Source: Vibrio splendidus (GTDB taxonomy: Bacteria; Pseudomonadota; Gammaproteobacteria; Enterobacterales; Vibrionaceae). From it: a stretch of DNA of 64,000 nucleotides. The position numbers were made by a program, and so were the translations under genes. This document shows positions 8,281 to 16,555 of the stretch, piece after piece. How positions within the stretch are numbered: the first letter of the stretch is position 1; each line of letters begins with the position of its first letter. The notes under the pieces were generated by a model. It was not told where the DNA came from. It ran no database searches and saw only the letters and a program-made list of their open reading frames with translations. The DNA lies in the NCBI RefSeq assembly GCF_003345295.1, contig NZ_CP031055.1, forward strand, positions 1,116,001 to 1,180,000, in the 5' to 3' direction.

Positions 8281-9084
8281 TTAATTTGCGGCTTCTATGG
8301 TGCCTTTGAAAGTGCTGTCTAAAAAGTCATTGATCTCTTGAGAGTGGTAAATTGAGATGATCTTTTTATACGTTTCATTATTTTTGTCTTCTTCTCGCGC
8401 CGCCACCACCATCACGGCTAAAGGTGCGTCTTTTTGTTCTAAGTAAATGCCTTGTTTCTTAGGGTCGAGTCCAGCCGACATTACATAGTTCATGGTAATT
8501 ACAGCAGCATCTACATCGTCAAGAGAGCGGGGGAGCTGAGCGGCATCCACTTCAACAAATCGAATGTTCTTCGGGTTGTTAACAATATCGTTTAAAGATG
8601 CGTTGAAACCAGCGTTGTCTTTTAAAGAAATCAGTCCAGCATCTTCAAGTAGTAATAGCCCACGCCCGCCATTCGTTGGGTCGTTTGGAATCGCGATTCG
8701 TGCGTTATCTGGGATAGAGTCAAGCGAAGTGTACTTGTTCGAGTAAACGCCCATACGCATCAAAATTGAACGTCCGATAGAAACTAACTTGCTATCGTGA
8801 TTGTCGTTAAAGTTGTCGAGAAATGGCTGATGTTGGTAACTGTTCAGTTGGATACTTCCATCGTCCAGTGCTGCGTTAGGTGTGATGTAGTCTGAGAATT
8901 CGACGAGCTCAATATTGATCCCTTGCTTTGCTGCTTCTTTGGCAACGGCCTGTACAACTTGTGCATGTGGGCCAACTGTCGCCCCAATCTTGATGACAGC
9001 CTCGTCTTTTTTTCCACATCCTGTTACACCAAATACGAATGCTAATGCCAACAGGGATGCTGTGATTTTTTTGTAGCGGTTCAT
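8281..9084 (-). CDS. metQ: MetQ/NlpA-family methionine-binding lipoprotein (orphan)
   Basis: 267 residues with a lipoprotein signal peptide and lipobox VTGC (Cys23). The mature part is the NlpA fold: IKIGATVGPHAQ, DYITPNAALDDGSIQLNSYQHQPFLD and IPNDPTNGGRGLLLLEDAG are characteristic of D/L-methionine-binding receptors. No metN or metI gene is adjacent, so it must share a transporter encoded elsewhere. GGAG lies 6 bases before the ATG. Three adjoining MetJ boxes 25-48 bases upstream indicate repression by S-adenosylmethionine-loaded MetJ, which supports methionine or a derivative as ligand. Confidence 0.9.
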   Translation of the reverse strand: MNRYKKITASLLALAFVFGVTGCGKKDEAVIKIGATVGPHAQVVQAVAKEAAKQGINIELVEFSDYITPNAALDDGSIQLNSYQHQPFLDNFNDNHDSKLVSIGRSILMRMGVYSNKYTSLDSIPDNARIAIPNDPTNGGRGLLLLEDAGLISLKDNAGFNASLNDIVNNPKNIRFVEVDAAQLPRSLDDVDAAVITMNYVMSAGLDPKKQGIYLEQKDAPLAVMVVAAREEDKNNETYKKIISIYHSQEINDFLDSTFKGTIEAAN

Positions 9085-9108
9085 GATAACTCCATTTAAT
9101 TAACCAAA

Positions 9109-9132
9109 AGACATGTAGGCGTCTAGATGTCT
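9109..9132 (-). promoter_or_regulatory. Three tandem MetJ boxes
   Basis: Three contiguous octamers AGACATGT, AGGCGTCT and AGATGTCT resemble the MetJ consensus AGACGTCT, with 2, 1 and 1 mismatches. They end 25 bases before the start codon of the MetQ-like gene. MetJ is known to bind two or more tandem 8-base boxes, so this is a strong operator candidate. Confidence 0.85.
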
Positions 9133-9293
9133 ATATTATCTATTTATACGATCGGGTCAATAGGTTTGTTAGAAGCAAAGCTAGATTGATATTAAGAGGT
9201 TAGATTGATATTAAGCAGCTAGGTGTACTTAATACCAGAACGTCGACCCCCCAAACCTATCTGTAGGGCAAGCCCATATAGCGTTGAGAAAAC

Positions 9294-9320
9294 AAAGGCC
9301 TCGCACGTATGAGGCCTTTT
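9294..9320 (-). terminator. Intrinsic terminator of the YghX-like gene
   Basis: Perfect 9-base stem AAAGGCCTC / GAGGCCTTT with an 8-base loop. On the minus strand it is followed by TTTGTTTT and lies about 70 bases after the dienelactone-hydrolase-like stop codon. Confidence 0.8.
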
Positions 9321-9390
9321 GGGTTTCGTTGAATAAGGTATAGGGCAGTAACTTGGAACTTAAAGAAAACGGGTTCGGTAAAGCTGCCTA

Positions 9391-10299
9391 TTAAGAAAGC
9401 TTTTTACTAAAGAACTCAAGTGTACGCGCCCACGCTAACTCTGCTTCTTCTTCAGCATATCGACCTGTTGAATCGTTATGGAAGCCATGATTCACACCGT
9501 CATAGATGTAAGCGGTGTAGTCTGCCCTAATCTCTTTGAGTTCAGCTTCATACTCTGGCCAAGTTGCATTCACACGTTTATCGATTCCCGCAAATTGGAT
9601 GAGCAATGGCCCTTTAACATTTTTTCTTAAATCGGGTGCGGCAGGAGTGCCATAAAATGGAACGCCCGCATCCAGTTGCTCTGGCATTACCGCCGCCAAC
9701 ATATTTACGATATAGCCACCGAAGCAAAATCCGACTGCGCCTAGCTTACCGTTACTTTTTTCATGAGATTTCAAAAAGTTTGCAGCGGCGATAAAGTCTT
9801 CTTCGATTTTCTCTCTGGATAATGATTTTTGCATTGCTCGACCTTCATCATCATTACCTGGATACCCACCAAGCGAATAGAGTGCATCGGGTGCAAACGC
9901 AATAAACCCCGCGGCCGCGAGTCGTCTTGCCACGTCCTTTATATATGGGTTTAAGCCTCTATTTTCATGAACAACTAAGACAACCGGCGCATTATCCGCT
10001 AACTCTTTTGGTACCACTAAATAACCACGGCCTTCTCCGTATCCTTTAGGTGAAGGAAATGTCTCGTAGGTTGCTGTGATGGAAGGGTCATTGAAAGAAA
10101 CTTGCTCTGCGTTTGCATAATTAGGAATTAGTGCAGAAGTTAATGTTGTCATGGTTAAGCCAAGTACAGCCAACCCAGATAGACGAGCCATAAATTCTCT
10201 GCGATCAATCAGACCGTGCGCATATTCGTCGTACCAATCAAATGCTTCTTGAGGGATAGACCGAGTTGGGGTTGATTGAGATTCGGTATTTTGATTTAT
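9391..10299 (-). CDS. YghX-like dienelactone hydrolase family protein with Tat-like signal
   Basis: An alpha/beta hydrolase resembling E. coli YghX end to end: FDWYDEYAHG, a Tat-like RREFMARLSGL with a hydrophobic stretch, VVHENRGLNPYIKDVARR, FCFGGY (nucleophile Cys of the dienelactone hydrolase type), and GVNHGFHNDST with the catalytic His. The start is a problem. Homology and the only good Shine-Dalgarno sequence (AAGGA at 10306-10310) point to 10299, where the codon is ATA, giving 302 residues. No ATG, GTG or TTG occurs in frame between there and a TTG at 10407, which has no ribosome binding site. The next in-frame ATG falls inside the Tat motif. Either a non-standard start is used or the gene is impaired. 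Confidence 0.8.
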   Translation of the reverse strand: MNQNTESQSTPTRSIPQEAFDWYDEYAHGLIDRREFMARLSGLAVLGLTMTTLTSALIPNYANAEQVSFNDPSITATYETFPSPKGYGEGRGYLVVPKELADNAPVVLVVHENRGLNPYIKDVARRLAAAGFIAFAPDALYSLGGYPGNDDEGRAMQKSLSREKIEEDFIAAANFLKSHEKSNGKLGAVGFCFGGYIVNMLAAVMPEQLDAGVPFYGTPAAPDLRKNVKGPLLIQFAGIDKRVNATWPEYEAELKEIRADYTAYIYDGVNHGFHNDSTGRYAEEEAELAWARTLEFFSKKLS

Positions 10300-10708
10300 A
10301 ACTTTTCCTTGTTGTGAGTTGTTTGACCAATCAACTATAGTGGAAATTTTAATATATCTGAACGATCGCTCAATAACTTTTGAGCTATTTGTTATATCAA
10401 AGTACAAAAATTAGATGACAGTCAGATAAACGATCACTTCGAATCGATTCCCATGTCTTAGGTTTGTTTGACGGAATCAATCTACACAAGGTTTAGGTAT
10501 GCGATTAAGTCAGTGAAGTTGGGTGGTGATTATTATTTGTTTTTGGGGAGGGTCTAGTTCTAAATTGACCTTTAAGAGCTAGGCATATTTACGGTCAATA
10601 GGGCAGAATGTTTCAATACAAACCGCTTGATTTTACTCTGGTATAATCATTTCCGATAGGGATCGCCTTAGCGCTATCAGAACCTTCTTGATGAGAGATA
10701 AAAAATAG

Positions 10709-11335
10709 ATGTTAAGACTTTTGCGTCAGATAGAAAAATGGAAACTTGCATCGTTTAGTTTACTCATGCTCATTGCCGCATTTTTTATCTACAACCAGAT
10801 CGGTAATCGTATTTCCCGTGCCGATGAGGCAACATTTTTGATCGGGCAACTGAATACTGTCTTGGATGCAGCGGAGCAATATTCTCATGACAATGGCTCT
10901 TTACCTCCAATTACTTCCGATACCGACACGAACTTCGGCTACTTAAACATCAATCACTTAATTGAAAATCCGGGCTTATCAACATGGCAAGGGCCGTACC
11001 TACCTTATGGCGATACATGGATAGGTGGTGATCAGTACATCGATCACCCAGATTACATAGCAACGCAATTACTGCTTAAGGAAAAGGGCAGCCAATGGGC
11101 ACGAGGAAGCTCCGAGACAGGTTGTGAATCGTCGTCAGCAACCTGTTCTCTTGCGGCTTGTATATGGTTGGTACCAACAAAAGTGGCACAAGAAATTAAT
11201 CAGATTGTGGACGGCAATGCGAGTATAGAAAGTTCGAATACGACCGGAAAAGTACGTTACGACAAAGCTGTTGGGGGTGCACTTATCTGTATGATTGGAG
11301 ATGACTATCCAATGCCTTCTGCACAGTCAAACTAA
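10709..11335 (+). CDS. Pilin-like single-pass membrane protein
   Basis: 208 residues. After a basic N-terminus (MLRLLRQIEKWK) there is a hydrophobic helix at about 13-30 that continues into an amphipathic helix (DEATFLIGQLNTVLDAAEQYSHDNG), followed by a region with WQGPYLPYGD. This order recalls type II pseudopilins and type IV pilins, where a long N-terminal helix is followed by a GPYL-like turn. The usual prepilin peptidase site (G followed by F/M and Glu at +5) is not visible, so processing by PilD is doubtful. Four Cys residues cluster near 140-160 and one lies near the end. I cannot assign a function. Confidence 0.7.
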   Translation: MLRLLRQIEKWKLASFSLLMLIAAFFIYNQIGNRISRADEATFLIGQLNTVLDAAEQYSHDNGSLPPITSDTDTNFGYLNINHLIENPGLSTWQGPYLPYGDTWIGGDQYIDHPDYIATQLLLKEKGSQWARGSSETGCESSSATCSLAACIWLVPTKVAQEINQIVDGNASIESSNTTGKVRYDKAVGGALICMIGDDYPMPSAQSN

Positions 11336-11346
11336 GTAGTTTCTAA

Positions 11347-11808
11347 TTATCTCACTGGCAGTTTCGTTTTTGTTTTTACCTGACCGAAGGCGAAACTGGA
11401 TTCGATAGAAGCTATATTGGGCAGGCGGGTTAGTTGCTTGCGGATGAACTGCTCATAGCTTTTGAGTGACTCACTCACCACATGCAATAAGTAGTCGTGA
11501 TTGCCCGTCATCAGAAAGCACTCTAACACCTCGTCAATCACTTCGATGTGCTGTTCAAAGTCTCGCATATTCTCTTCAGTTGGCTTTTCAAGTTTCACCA
11601 ACACAAACACATTCACAGGCAACCCGCACGCTTCTTGGTCAACACAGGCGTGATAGCCACGAATAATCCCTTGCTTCTCGAGTGCTCGAACTCGGCGTAA
11701 ACAAGGAGATGGCGACAGCGCCACGCGATCGGCCAACTCTTGATTGGTGAGCCGAGCGTTGCTTTGCAGTTCAGCCAGTATCTTCTTGTCGATCTCGTCC
11801 ATTGGCAT
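11347..11808 (-). CDS. Lrp/AsnC family transcriptional regulator
   Basis: 153 residues: N-terminal winged helix-turn-helix (DEIDKKILAELQSNARLTNQELADRVALSPSP...) and C-terminal RAM/AsnC ligand-binding domain (from about residue 65). It is transcribed divergently from the PLP-dependent enzyme gene at 11945 and probably regulates it, in the manner of MdeR and methionine gamma-lyase in pseudomonads; this is inference from layout. A 13-base palindrome in the shared spacer is a possible binding site. A remnant of a sister gene lies at 7227-7316. Confidence 0.92.
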   Translation of the reverse strand: MPMDEIDKKILAELQSNARLTNQELADRVALSPSPCLRRVRALEKQGIIRGYHACVDQEACGLPVNVFVLVKLEKPTEENMRDFEQHIEVIDEVLECFLMTGNHDYLLHVVSESLKSYEQFIRKQLTRLPNIASIESSFAFGQVKTKTKLPVR

Positions 11809-11834
11809 ATTCCATCAATATTGGGTTTAGTTTG

Positions 11835-11847
11835 GCAATATTATTGC
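11835..11847. promoter_or_regulatory. Possible Lrp-type operator
   Basis: Perfect dyad GCAATA-T-TATTGC in the divergent spacer, 27 bases from the Lrp-type start codon. Its AT-rich centre fits the loose Lrp/AsnC operator style. Confidence 0.4.
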
Positions 11848-11944
11848 TCAAAGTGTATGTCTTACTTTGCAAATAGCAATTTTTAACATCTGCCCAAAAC
11901 TAAAATTAAAGGAGGAACAACAAGCATGGAATGACTTAGCAATT

Positions 11945-13756
11945 ATGAATACTTCAACTCAACTTAGCCCGCTGCGTAAAACGACCAAACACGAACAAGC
12001 AGAAGCCCTTGCCATTGAGCAAGCAAAGCACTTCGGTATCGATCCAAACAGTGATTACGGCGTCACGCTGATTGAACTGGCGACAACACTGTACAAAGCC
12101 AATACCAAGACTCACGACCTTTGGGCATTGACGGTTGACGGCCTCTCAGAACTCGATAAGAGTGACCGAATCGCTTGGTTTAACGCCAAACGCTTTTTGT
12201 CATTTCAGATCGCAAAGATCCTCGACAATCTGCAAAACCCAATGCGTGCCACTTACCAATCCATTGCCACTAATAATGGTAATTTTGCGTCTAAAGGTGC
12301 GTATCCTATCTTCGATAATGTCGCTGCTATATTCTCTGCAAGCCCTGTTATTACGCGCACCGCGACCTATTTATTTGCGTGTACAGAATGGATTGAAGAT
12401 GCATTCAACGGTAAAGAGCCGCTGCACGATATTTACTCTCGTCTTCTCAATCCTACATCGATTTCACTGGCTAATCACATGGTTGATATTGAGGCAGGCT
12501 CTAGAGCCAACGAGTATCTCGCATGGAACTTTAACTCGGGGATGGCGGCTATTGATGGGTTGTTAAGCCACTTGCTCGGGCATGAAGACATTGTCTTGGC
12601 TTCACGCAATATCTACGGCGGTTCTTATCAGCTATTGGAAGATTGGTTTGGAAAACCTTCTAATCTGAATGTCGCGGTAGAGTGGGTCGATGGCTATTCA
12701 GGTGATGAGTTTGCGGCTCGTCTTGATGAGGTTGCCGATAAATACGCGGATCGCCTCGCCGCAGGTAAGAAAATCTACGTTTACCTAGAGTCACCGTGTA
12801 ACCCGCATGGATACGTGTTAGATGTTGCTAGCATCAGCAAAGCTGGTCACGTTCGTGGTTGGGATGTGATTGTCGACTCTACAGTGGGTACACCATTACT
12901 GCATCCAGTACTAAAACGCGATGATGTGATGGAAAGACCCGATTATGTCATTCACTCCTACACCAAAGAGCTAGCAGGTTCAGGCACCACAACGGCTGGC
13001 GTAGTCATTGGTCGTAACGAGACCATGTTTGTGCCAAAAGGAGAAGAGGTCACCTGTAACAAACCTAACGGCGATGTGGCCACCATTCCATGGAACGAAA
13101 CGCTGTTTTGGAATGTGTATTACATTAAGGGCGCATTCCTAGACGCAGACAAAGCGTTCGAAGTGCTCAATGGTATGAAAACCTATGAGATGCGCGTGGT
13201 GCAGAAAACCATTAATACTCTGACTCTCGCGAAGATCTTCGATGCTCACCCAGACATCAATGTGTCGTGCCCAGCTTTGCCAGATAGTGATAACTATGAA
13301 CACTGCCAGAACAACATGTACTTGGGGTTACCTGCAGCGCTGTTTACCATAGACATGGAAGGCAACGGCGATCGGGCGCCAATCAATCGAGATGGGTTTA
13401 AACAGTTCTTCGACATGCTTGAGCCCGCAATCGGCATGCAAGTGAGTTTAGGGCAAACCAATACGGTGGCACTGTGCCCGGCACTGACTACGCATTCTGA
13501 ACTCAGCGACGAGGCGCTCAATGAAGCAGGCATCAAACCGACCACAATGCGTATCTCTATCGGCTTGGAAGATCCTCGAATGTTCATTGCTCACATTATC
13601 GAGGCAGCCAAATTGTCAATCGACCGCAAACACGCAGACTTCTCATCGAGTTTCCCTAGTGGTAACAGTATCGATGAAATCTATATGCAAACCTATATGG
13701 ATGTACATCAGAGGTTTGTGAAGAGCTTGCCGAAGTTCAGTCAGCTTACTCAGTAA
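11945..13756 (+). CDS. Cys/Met metabolism PLP-dependent enzyme (cystathionine gamma-synthase/lyase superfamily)
   Basis: 603 residues from the ATG at 11945. The C-terminal two thirds are a trans-sulfuration-type fold-type I PLP enzyme: SRNIYGGSYQL, YLESPCNPHGYVLD, VDST (Asp311, pyridine nitrogen) and SYTKELAGSGTT, whose Lys341 should bind PLP. Family members such as MetB, MetC and methionine gamma-lyase have about 400 residues, so the N-terminal 180 or so residues are extra. Substrate is uncertain; a divergent Lrp-type regulator suggests amino-acid degradation. A strong AAAGGAGG at about 11910 lies 30 bases upstream and serves a two-codon reading frame ATG GAA TGA at 11926 rather than this start directly. 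Alternatives upstream in frame are only TTG at 11867. Confidence 0.85.
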   Translation: MNTSTQLSPLRKTTKHEQAEALAIEQAKHFGIDPNSDYGVTLIELATTLYKANTKTHDLWALTVDGLSELDKSDRIAWFNAKRFLSFQIAKILDNLQNPMRATYQSIATNNGNFASKGAYPIFDNVAAIFSASPVITRTATYLFACTEWIEDAFNGKEPLHDIYSRLLNPTSISLANHMVDIEAGSRANEYLAWNFNSGMAAIDGLLSHLLGHEDIVLASRNIYGGSYQLLEDWFGKPSNLNVAVEWVDGYSGDEFAARLDEVADKYADRLAAGKKIYVYLESPCNPHGYVLDVASISKAGHVRGWDVIVDSTVGTPLLHPVLKRDDVMERPDYVIHSYTKELAGSGTTTAGVVIGRNETMFVPKGEEVTCNKPNGDVATIPWNETLFWNVYYIKGAFLDADKAFEVLNGMKTYEMRVVQKTINTLTLAKIFDAHPDINVSCPALPDSDNYEHCQNNMYLGLPAALFTIDMEGNGDRAPINRDGFKQFFDMLEPAIGMQVSLGQTNTVALCPALTTHSELSDEALNEAGIKPTTMRISIGLEDPRMFIAHIIEAAKLSIDRKHADFSSSFPSGNSIDEIYMQTYMDVHQRFVKSLPKFSQLTQ

Positions 13757-13856
13757 CTTAGGTCAGTAAGCTAAGCTGGCAATAAAGGTTAGCAAGAAAA
13801 GTCAGTGAAGTAGGGTAACTGTAACCGTTAGAGTGCAGTTATAATCACTAGATAGA

Positions 13857-13888
13857 AAAACTAAGGCCGCACGCGAGGCCTTAGTTTT
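13857..13888 (+). terminator. Intrinsic terminator after the PLP enzyme gene
   Basis: Perfect 12-base stem AAAACTAAGGCC / GGCCTTAGTTTT with an 8-base loop, 100 bases after the stop. The A and T flanks allow use in both directions. The rest of 13757-14202 shows no gene. Confidence 0.85.
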
Positions 13889-14202
13889 AGAAAGCTCTCA
13901 CTGTGTAGTTTCATCGAGTGCTATTTAATTGGTGCTTGGAAAGCGACTCTGTTGATGACTTATTACTGGGCGAATACTGAATAACAAAGAGCAAGAGCTC
14001 TAGAAAAGGAATGATTTTCGTAAAAAATAAAATTATTCGATTAAGATAGCGTTTAAGATCATATGGTTATGGTTTTTTTGGGTATTGTCATTCTACGTAT
14101 TTTCAACATGAATGAATTATGAACGCTACTTTCATCCGCGATTAATACCACCTCCTGCATAGTACACCCATCAAAACAAACTATGACTCCTTAGAGGTTC
14201 TT

Positions 14203-14565
14203 ATGAAAAACGTACTTATTGCTACTACACTGGTTCTGGCTTCAGGCTTAGCAACAGCAAACACTTTACCAGCAACGGGCGGATTTAGTGGCCCGACGGC
14301 TAGCGCTCCTGTTACGGTTGCTCAAGTCCTAGAAGCAAGAGATGATACCCAAGTTCAGGTGACGGGTAACATTGTGCACTCTTTGGGAGACGACGAGTAC
14401 AAGTTTACTGATGGCAAAAACACAATTGTGATCGAAGTAGAGGATGAAGCTTGGGCTGGTTTGACGATTGCTCCAAATGACAAGATAACGATTGTTGGCA
14501 ACGTTGAAAAAGATAGCTGGGAAGAGGCAACAATTGAAGTCGATAGAATTGCGATTGGTAGCTAA
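14203..14565 (+). CDS. YgiW/YdeI-family periplasmic OB-fold protein
   Basis: 120 residues with a signal peptide (cleavage after ATA near residue 20) and a BOF-type OB fold: GGFSGPTASAPVTVAQVLEA, then VQVTGNIVHSLGDDEYKFTDG, IVIEVEDEAWAG and ITIVGNVEKDS. The family includes YgiW/VisP, small periplasmic stress-tolerance proteins implicated in resistance to peroxide, cationic stress or antimicrobial peptides. AGAGG sits about 6 bases before the ATG. Monocistronic, followed by its own terminator. The partner ligand is unknown. Confidence 0.9.
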   Translation: MKNVLIATTLVLASGLATANTLPATGGFSGPTASAPVTVAQVLEARDDTQVQVTGNIVHSLGDDEYKFTDGKNTIVIEVEDEAWAGLTIAPNDKITIVGNVEKDSWEEATIEVDRIAIGS

Positions 14566-14608
14566 ATCGAGTGAATGCAGTAGTAACTGAAGCGATAACT
14601 TAAACCTC

Positions 14609-14632
14609 AAAGGAGCTCATTGTGGCTCCTTT
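14609..14632 (+). terminator. Intrinsic terminator of the YgiW-like gene
   Basis: AAAGGAGC / GCTCCTTT stem of 8 bases with an 8-base loop, about 45 bases after the stop, followed by AAAGTTTT. Confidence 0.7.
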
Positions 14633-14684
14633 AAAGTTTTATAACTATGACAAATAGAGAGCATGTATTTACTTTGTGTTATTG

Positions 14685-14712
14685 CTCATAACTCATAACT
14701 CATAACTCATAG
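14685..14712. repeat. 4-copy heptamer tandem repeat
   Basis: Three CTCATAA units and one CTCATAG in direct succession, in the 440-base gap between the YgiW-like gene and a small hypothetical gene. No gene is evident in the rest of this gap; a plus-strand frame at 14851-15159 has no support. Confidence 0.9.
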
Positions 14713-15008
14713 CTAAGTGCCATACCCGTCCAACATTAATTCAGTAAACAGTCTCCGTCTCTAATAAAGCTAGATTCTTAGGTAATAGACTGAATTTCGG
14801 CTGTACCAACCCATTTTTGTGTTTGGGACCAAATATAGCGGTGACTCATTTTGGGGAAAACGGTGAGAGCAGGAGCTAACTCACTGACGCAAAAAGTATC
14901 TGCTCCATTGGTTGTCAGCATGAAATGGCTCATGTTGAGATTACTCGGCAGAGAGACTCAAAAAACTGTCGTTAGAGAACGTTGTAACTCTCTCTGCTCA
15001 CTCGTTTA

Positions 15009-15251
15009 CTATTTAGGCTGGTGGCCAGTCTTCTTCGCAAGCTCTTGCATAGCCTCGGCAAACGTTGTTGTCCCGCCTTTAGCTTTAACCTGTACCACCT
15101 TATACCCCAGATTTTCCAGCGCTTGGCGCTCTGCTAAAACATCTTTATCATCTGGCTGACTGCCTTGTACTGGCTGATGAATGTAACACCCTTCGAGTTG
15201 ACCATCTTCGACCAGTTGGTGGTGTTTTAGTGCATTGATATCAAAATTCAT
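15009..15251 (-). CDS. Small hypothetical protein
   Basis: 80 residues, soluble and without a signal peptide: MNFDINALKHHQLVEDGQL at the start, a middle rich in Gln/Asp/Glu, and KGGTTTFAEAMQELAKKTG at the end. The composition is protein-like and the codon use resembles the neighbours, unlike the antisense frame that overlaps it. I recognise no domain. It stands alone between gaps of 440 and 310 bases in which I see nothing else coding, and its ribosome binding site is weak. Confidence 0.6.
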   Translation of the reverse strand: MNFDINALKHHQLVEDGQLEGCYIHQPVQGSQPDDKDVLAERQALENLGYKVVQVKAKGGTTTFAEAMQELAKKTGHQPK

Positions 15252-15561
15252 AGTAAGTCTTTTCGTTTAGAATGGAGAGTCTCTGTGGCAAGGCCGCGAG
15301 TATTTATAATTTGATTGTTTGTACAATACGGCATTTTAACCATAAGAAGCTAGTGTAAATACAGTAATCCAAAGGAATGTAGCTGGGTACGGTTTACTTC
15401 TTCAACCTCTTATTGATAGTCGGAAAGTGGAGTAACTGAATGCGAACGTTACAAGTGTTGCTGTATATTCAGCGATCAAGAATGATCTCCCCCTCGGTCG
15501 TTAATCTAAAGAGATCGTTGAACTTCATTTGAGGGAGAGTTATAGGGCGAGGTGTAGTGGT
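15252..15561. other. Intergenic stretch, nothing recognised
   Basis: About 310 bases between the small hypothetical gene start and the end of accD. No reading frame, hairpin with a T-run, or repeat was noted. Confidence 0.4.
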
Positions 15562-16428
15562 CTAATGATCAACTTGAATCTGAGTATTGGTCATCATTGC
15601 GATGAGACTGGCAATCCTTTTGCGCATCTCACGTCTATCAATAATCATGTCTAATGCGCCATGCTCTAATAGGAATTCGCTCTGCTGAAAATCTTCAGGT
15701 AACTTTTCTCGTACTGTTTGCTCAATTACACGACGCCCGGCAAAACCAATTCTCGCTTTGGGTTCACCGATATTGATATCACCTAACATCGCAATGCTTG
15801 CCGATACACCGCCAAAAGTTTGATCGGTCAATACGGAGATATAAGGGAGCTTTGCATCTGATAGTCGCATTAAAGCAGCACTTGTTTTTGCCATTTGCAT
15901 TAAAGCCATGAGCGATTCTTGCATGCGCGCTCCACCACAAGCCGAAAAGCATACTAATCCACAGTTAGTCTCGATGGCTGCATTAACAGCATCAACAAAG
16001 CGAGCGCCCACAACGGCACCCATTGAGCCAGCCATAAAAGAAAATTCGAAAGCGCACGCTACAACAGGTAATCCTAAAAGCTCTCCCTTCAAGGCCACTA
16101 ACGCATCCTTTTCTCCTGTGTTCTTTTGAGCAAGAGCCAAGCGTGCGGTGTAGCGTTTCTTATCCTTAAAGTTTAGTAAGTCTTTCGGTTCATGTTCACT
16201 GCCAATCTCAGTTCGCTCGCCGTTATCTAAAAAACTTTCTAAGCGACAGCGTGCGGACATCCTCATGTGGTGATCGCATTTTGGACACACCTCCAGATTT
16301 TCTTTAAGGGCTATCCGGTACAGAATCTGGTCGCAAGAGGGGCATTTTGTCCATACGCCTTCTGGAATATTCGCTTTACGCGTACTGATTATATTTTTCT
16401 TATCTAATAGCTTTTCTAACCAACTCAT
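15562..16428 (-). CDS. accD: Second acetyl-CoA carboxylase carboxyltransferase beta subunit (AccD paralogue)
   Basis: 288 residues from the ATG at 16428. The N-terminal zinc ribbon has four Cys (CPSC...CPKC at 29-51) and the crotonase-like carboxyltransferase domain follows (FEFSFMAGSMGAVVGARF, FSACGGARMQESLMALMQMAK, RRVIEQTVREKLP). It aligns with E. coli AccD nearly throughout but lacks the acidic C-terminal tail. Where E. coli has DPTMGG (Met203) this protein has DQTFGG (Phe205), and GFAGPRVIEQ reads GFAGRRVIEQ. The housekeeping vibrio accD normally lies beside folC/truA; here it is alone and divergent from a LysR gene, so I read it as a duplicate with changed drug or ligand sensitivity. 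It would pair with AccA encoded elsewhere. Confidence 0.9.
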   Translation of the reverse strand: MSWLEKLLDKKNIISTRKANIPEGVWTKCPSCDQILYRIALKENLEVCPKCDHHMRMSARCRLESFLDNGERTEIGSEHEPKDLLNFKDKKRYTARLALAQKNTGEKDALVALKGELLGLPVVACAFEFSFMAGSMGAVVGARFVDAVNAAIETNCGLVCFSACGGARMQESLMALMQMAKTSAALMRLSDAKLPYISVLTDQTFGGVSASIAMLGDINIGEPKARIGFAGRRVIEQTVREKLPEDFQQSEFLLEHGALDMIIDRREMRKRIASLIAMMTNTQIQVDH

Positions 16429-16509
16429 TGGAAACCTTATCCAGTTCACTTTTAATGATGAGCATTGTATAAGCCTGTTTCTGGTAATAAAGTGCCTAAT
16501 ACGGGCTTT

Positions 16510-16532
16510 ATAATCCAATATGGTGGGATTAT
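16510..16532. promoter_or_regulatory. Perfect dyad between accD and the LysR gene
   Basis: ATAATCC, 9-base spacer, GGATTAT: perfect 7-base arms in the divergent spacer of about 120 bases, with the general shape of a LysR operator (T-N11-A type). The likely ligand is the neighbouring LysR protein. Confidence 0.6.
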
Positions 16533-16555
16533 TGAAATGAGTGGGATTAATGGGA

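Noticed and set aside
14851..15159. 102-codon plus-strand frame overlapping the small minus-strand gene
   Set aside because: No ribosome binding site, unlikely composition, and its second half is antisense to a more protein-like frame.
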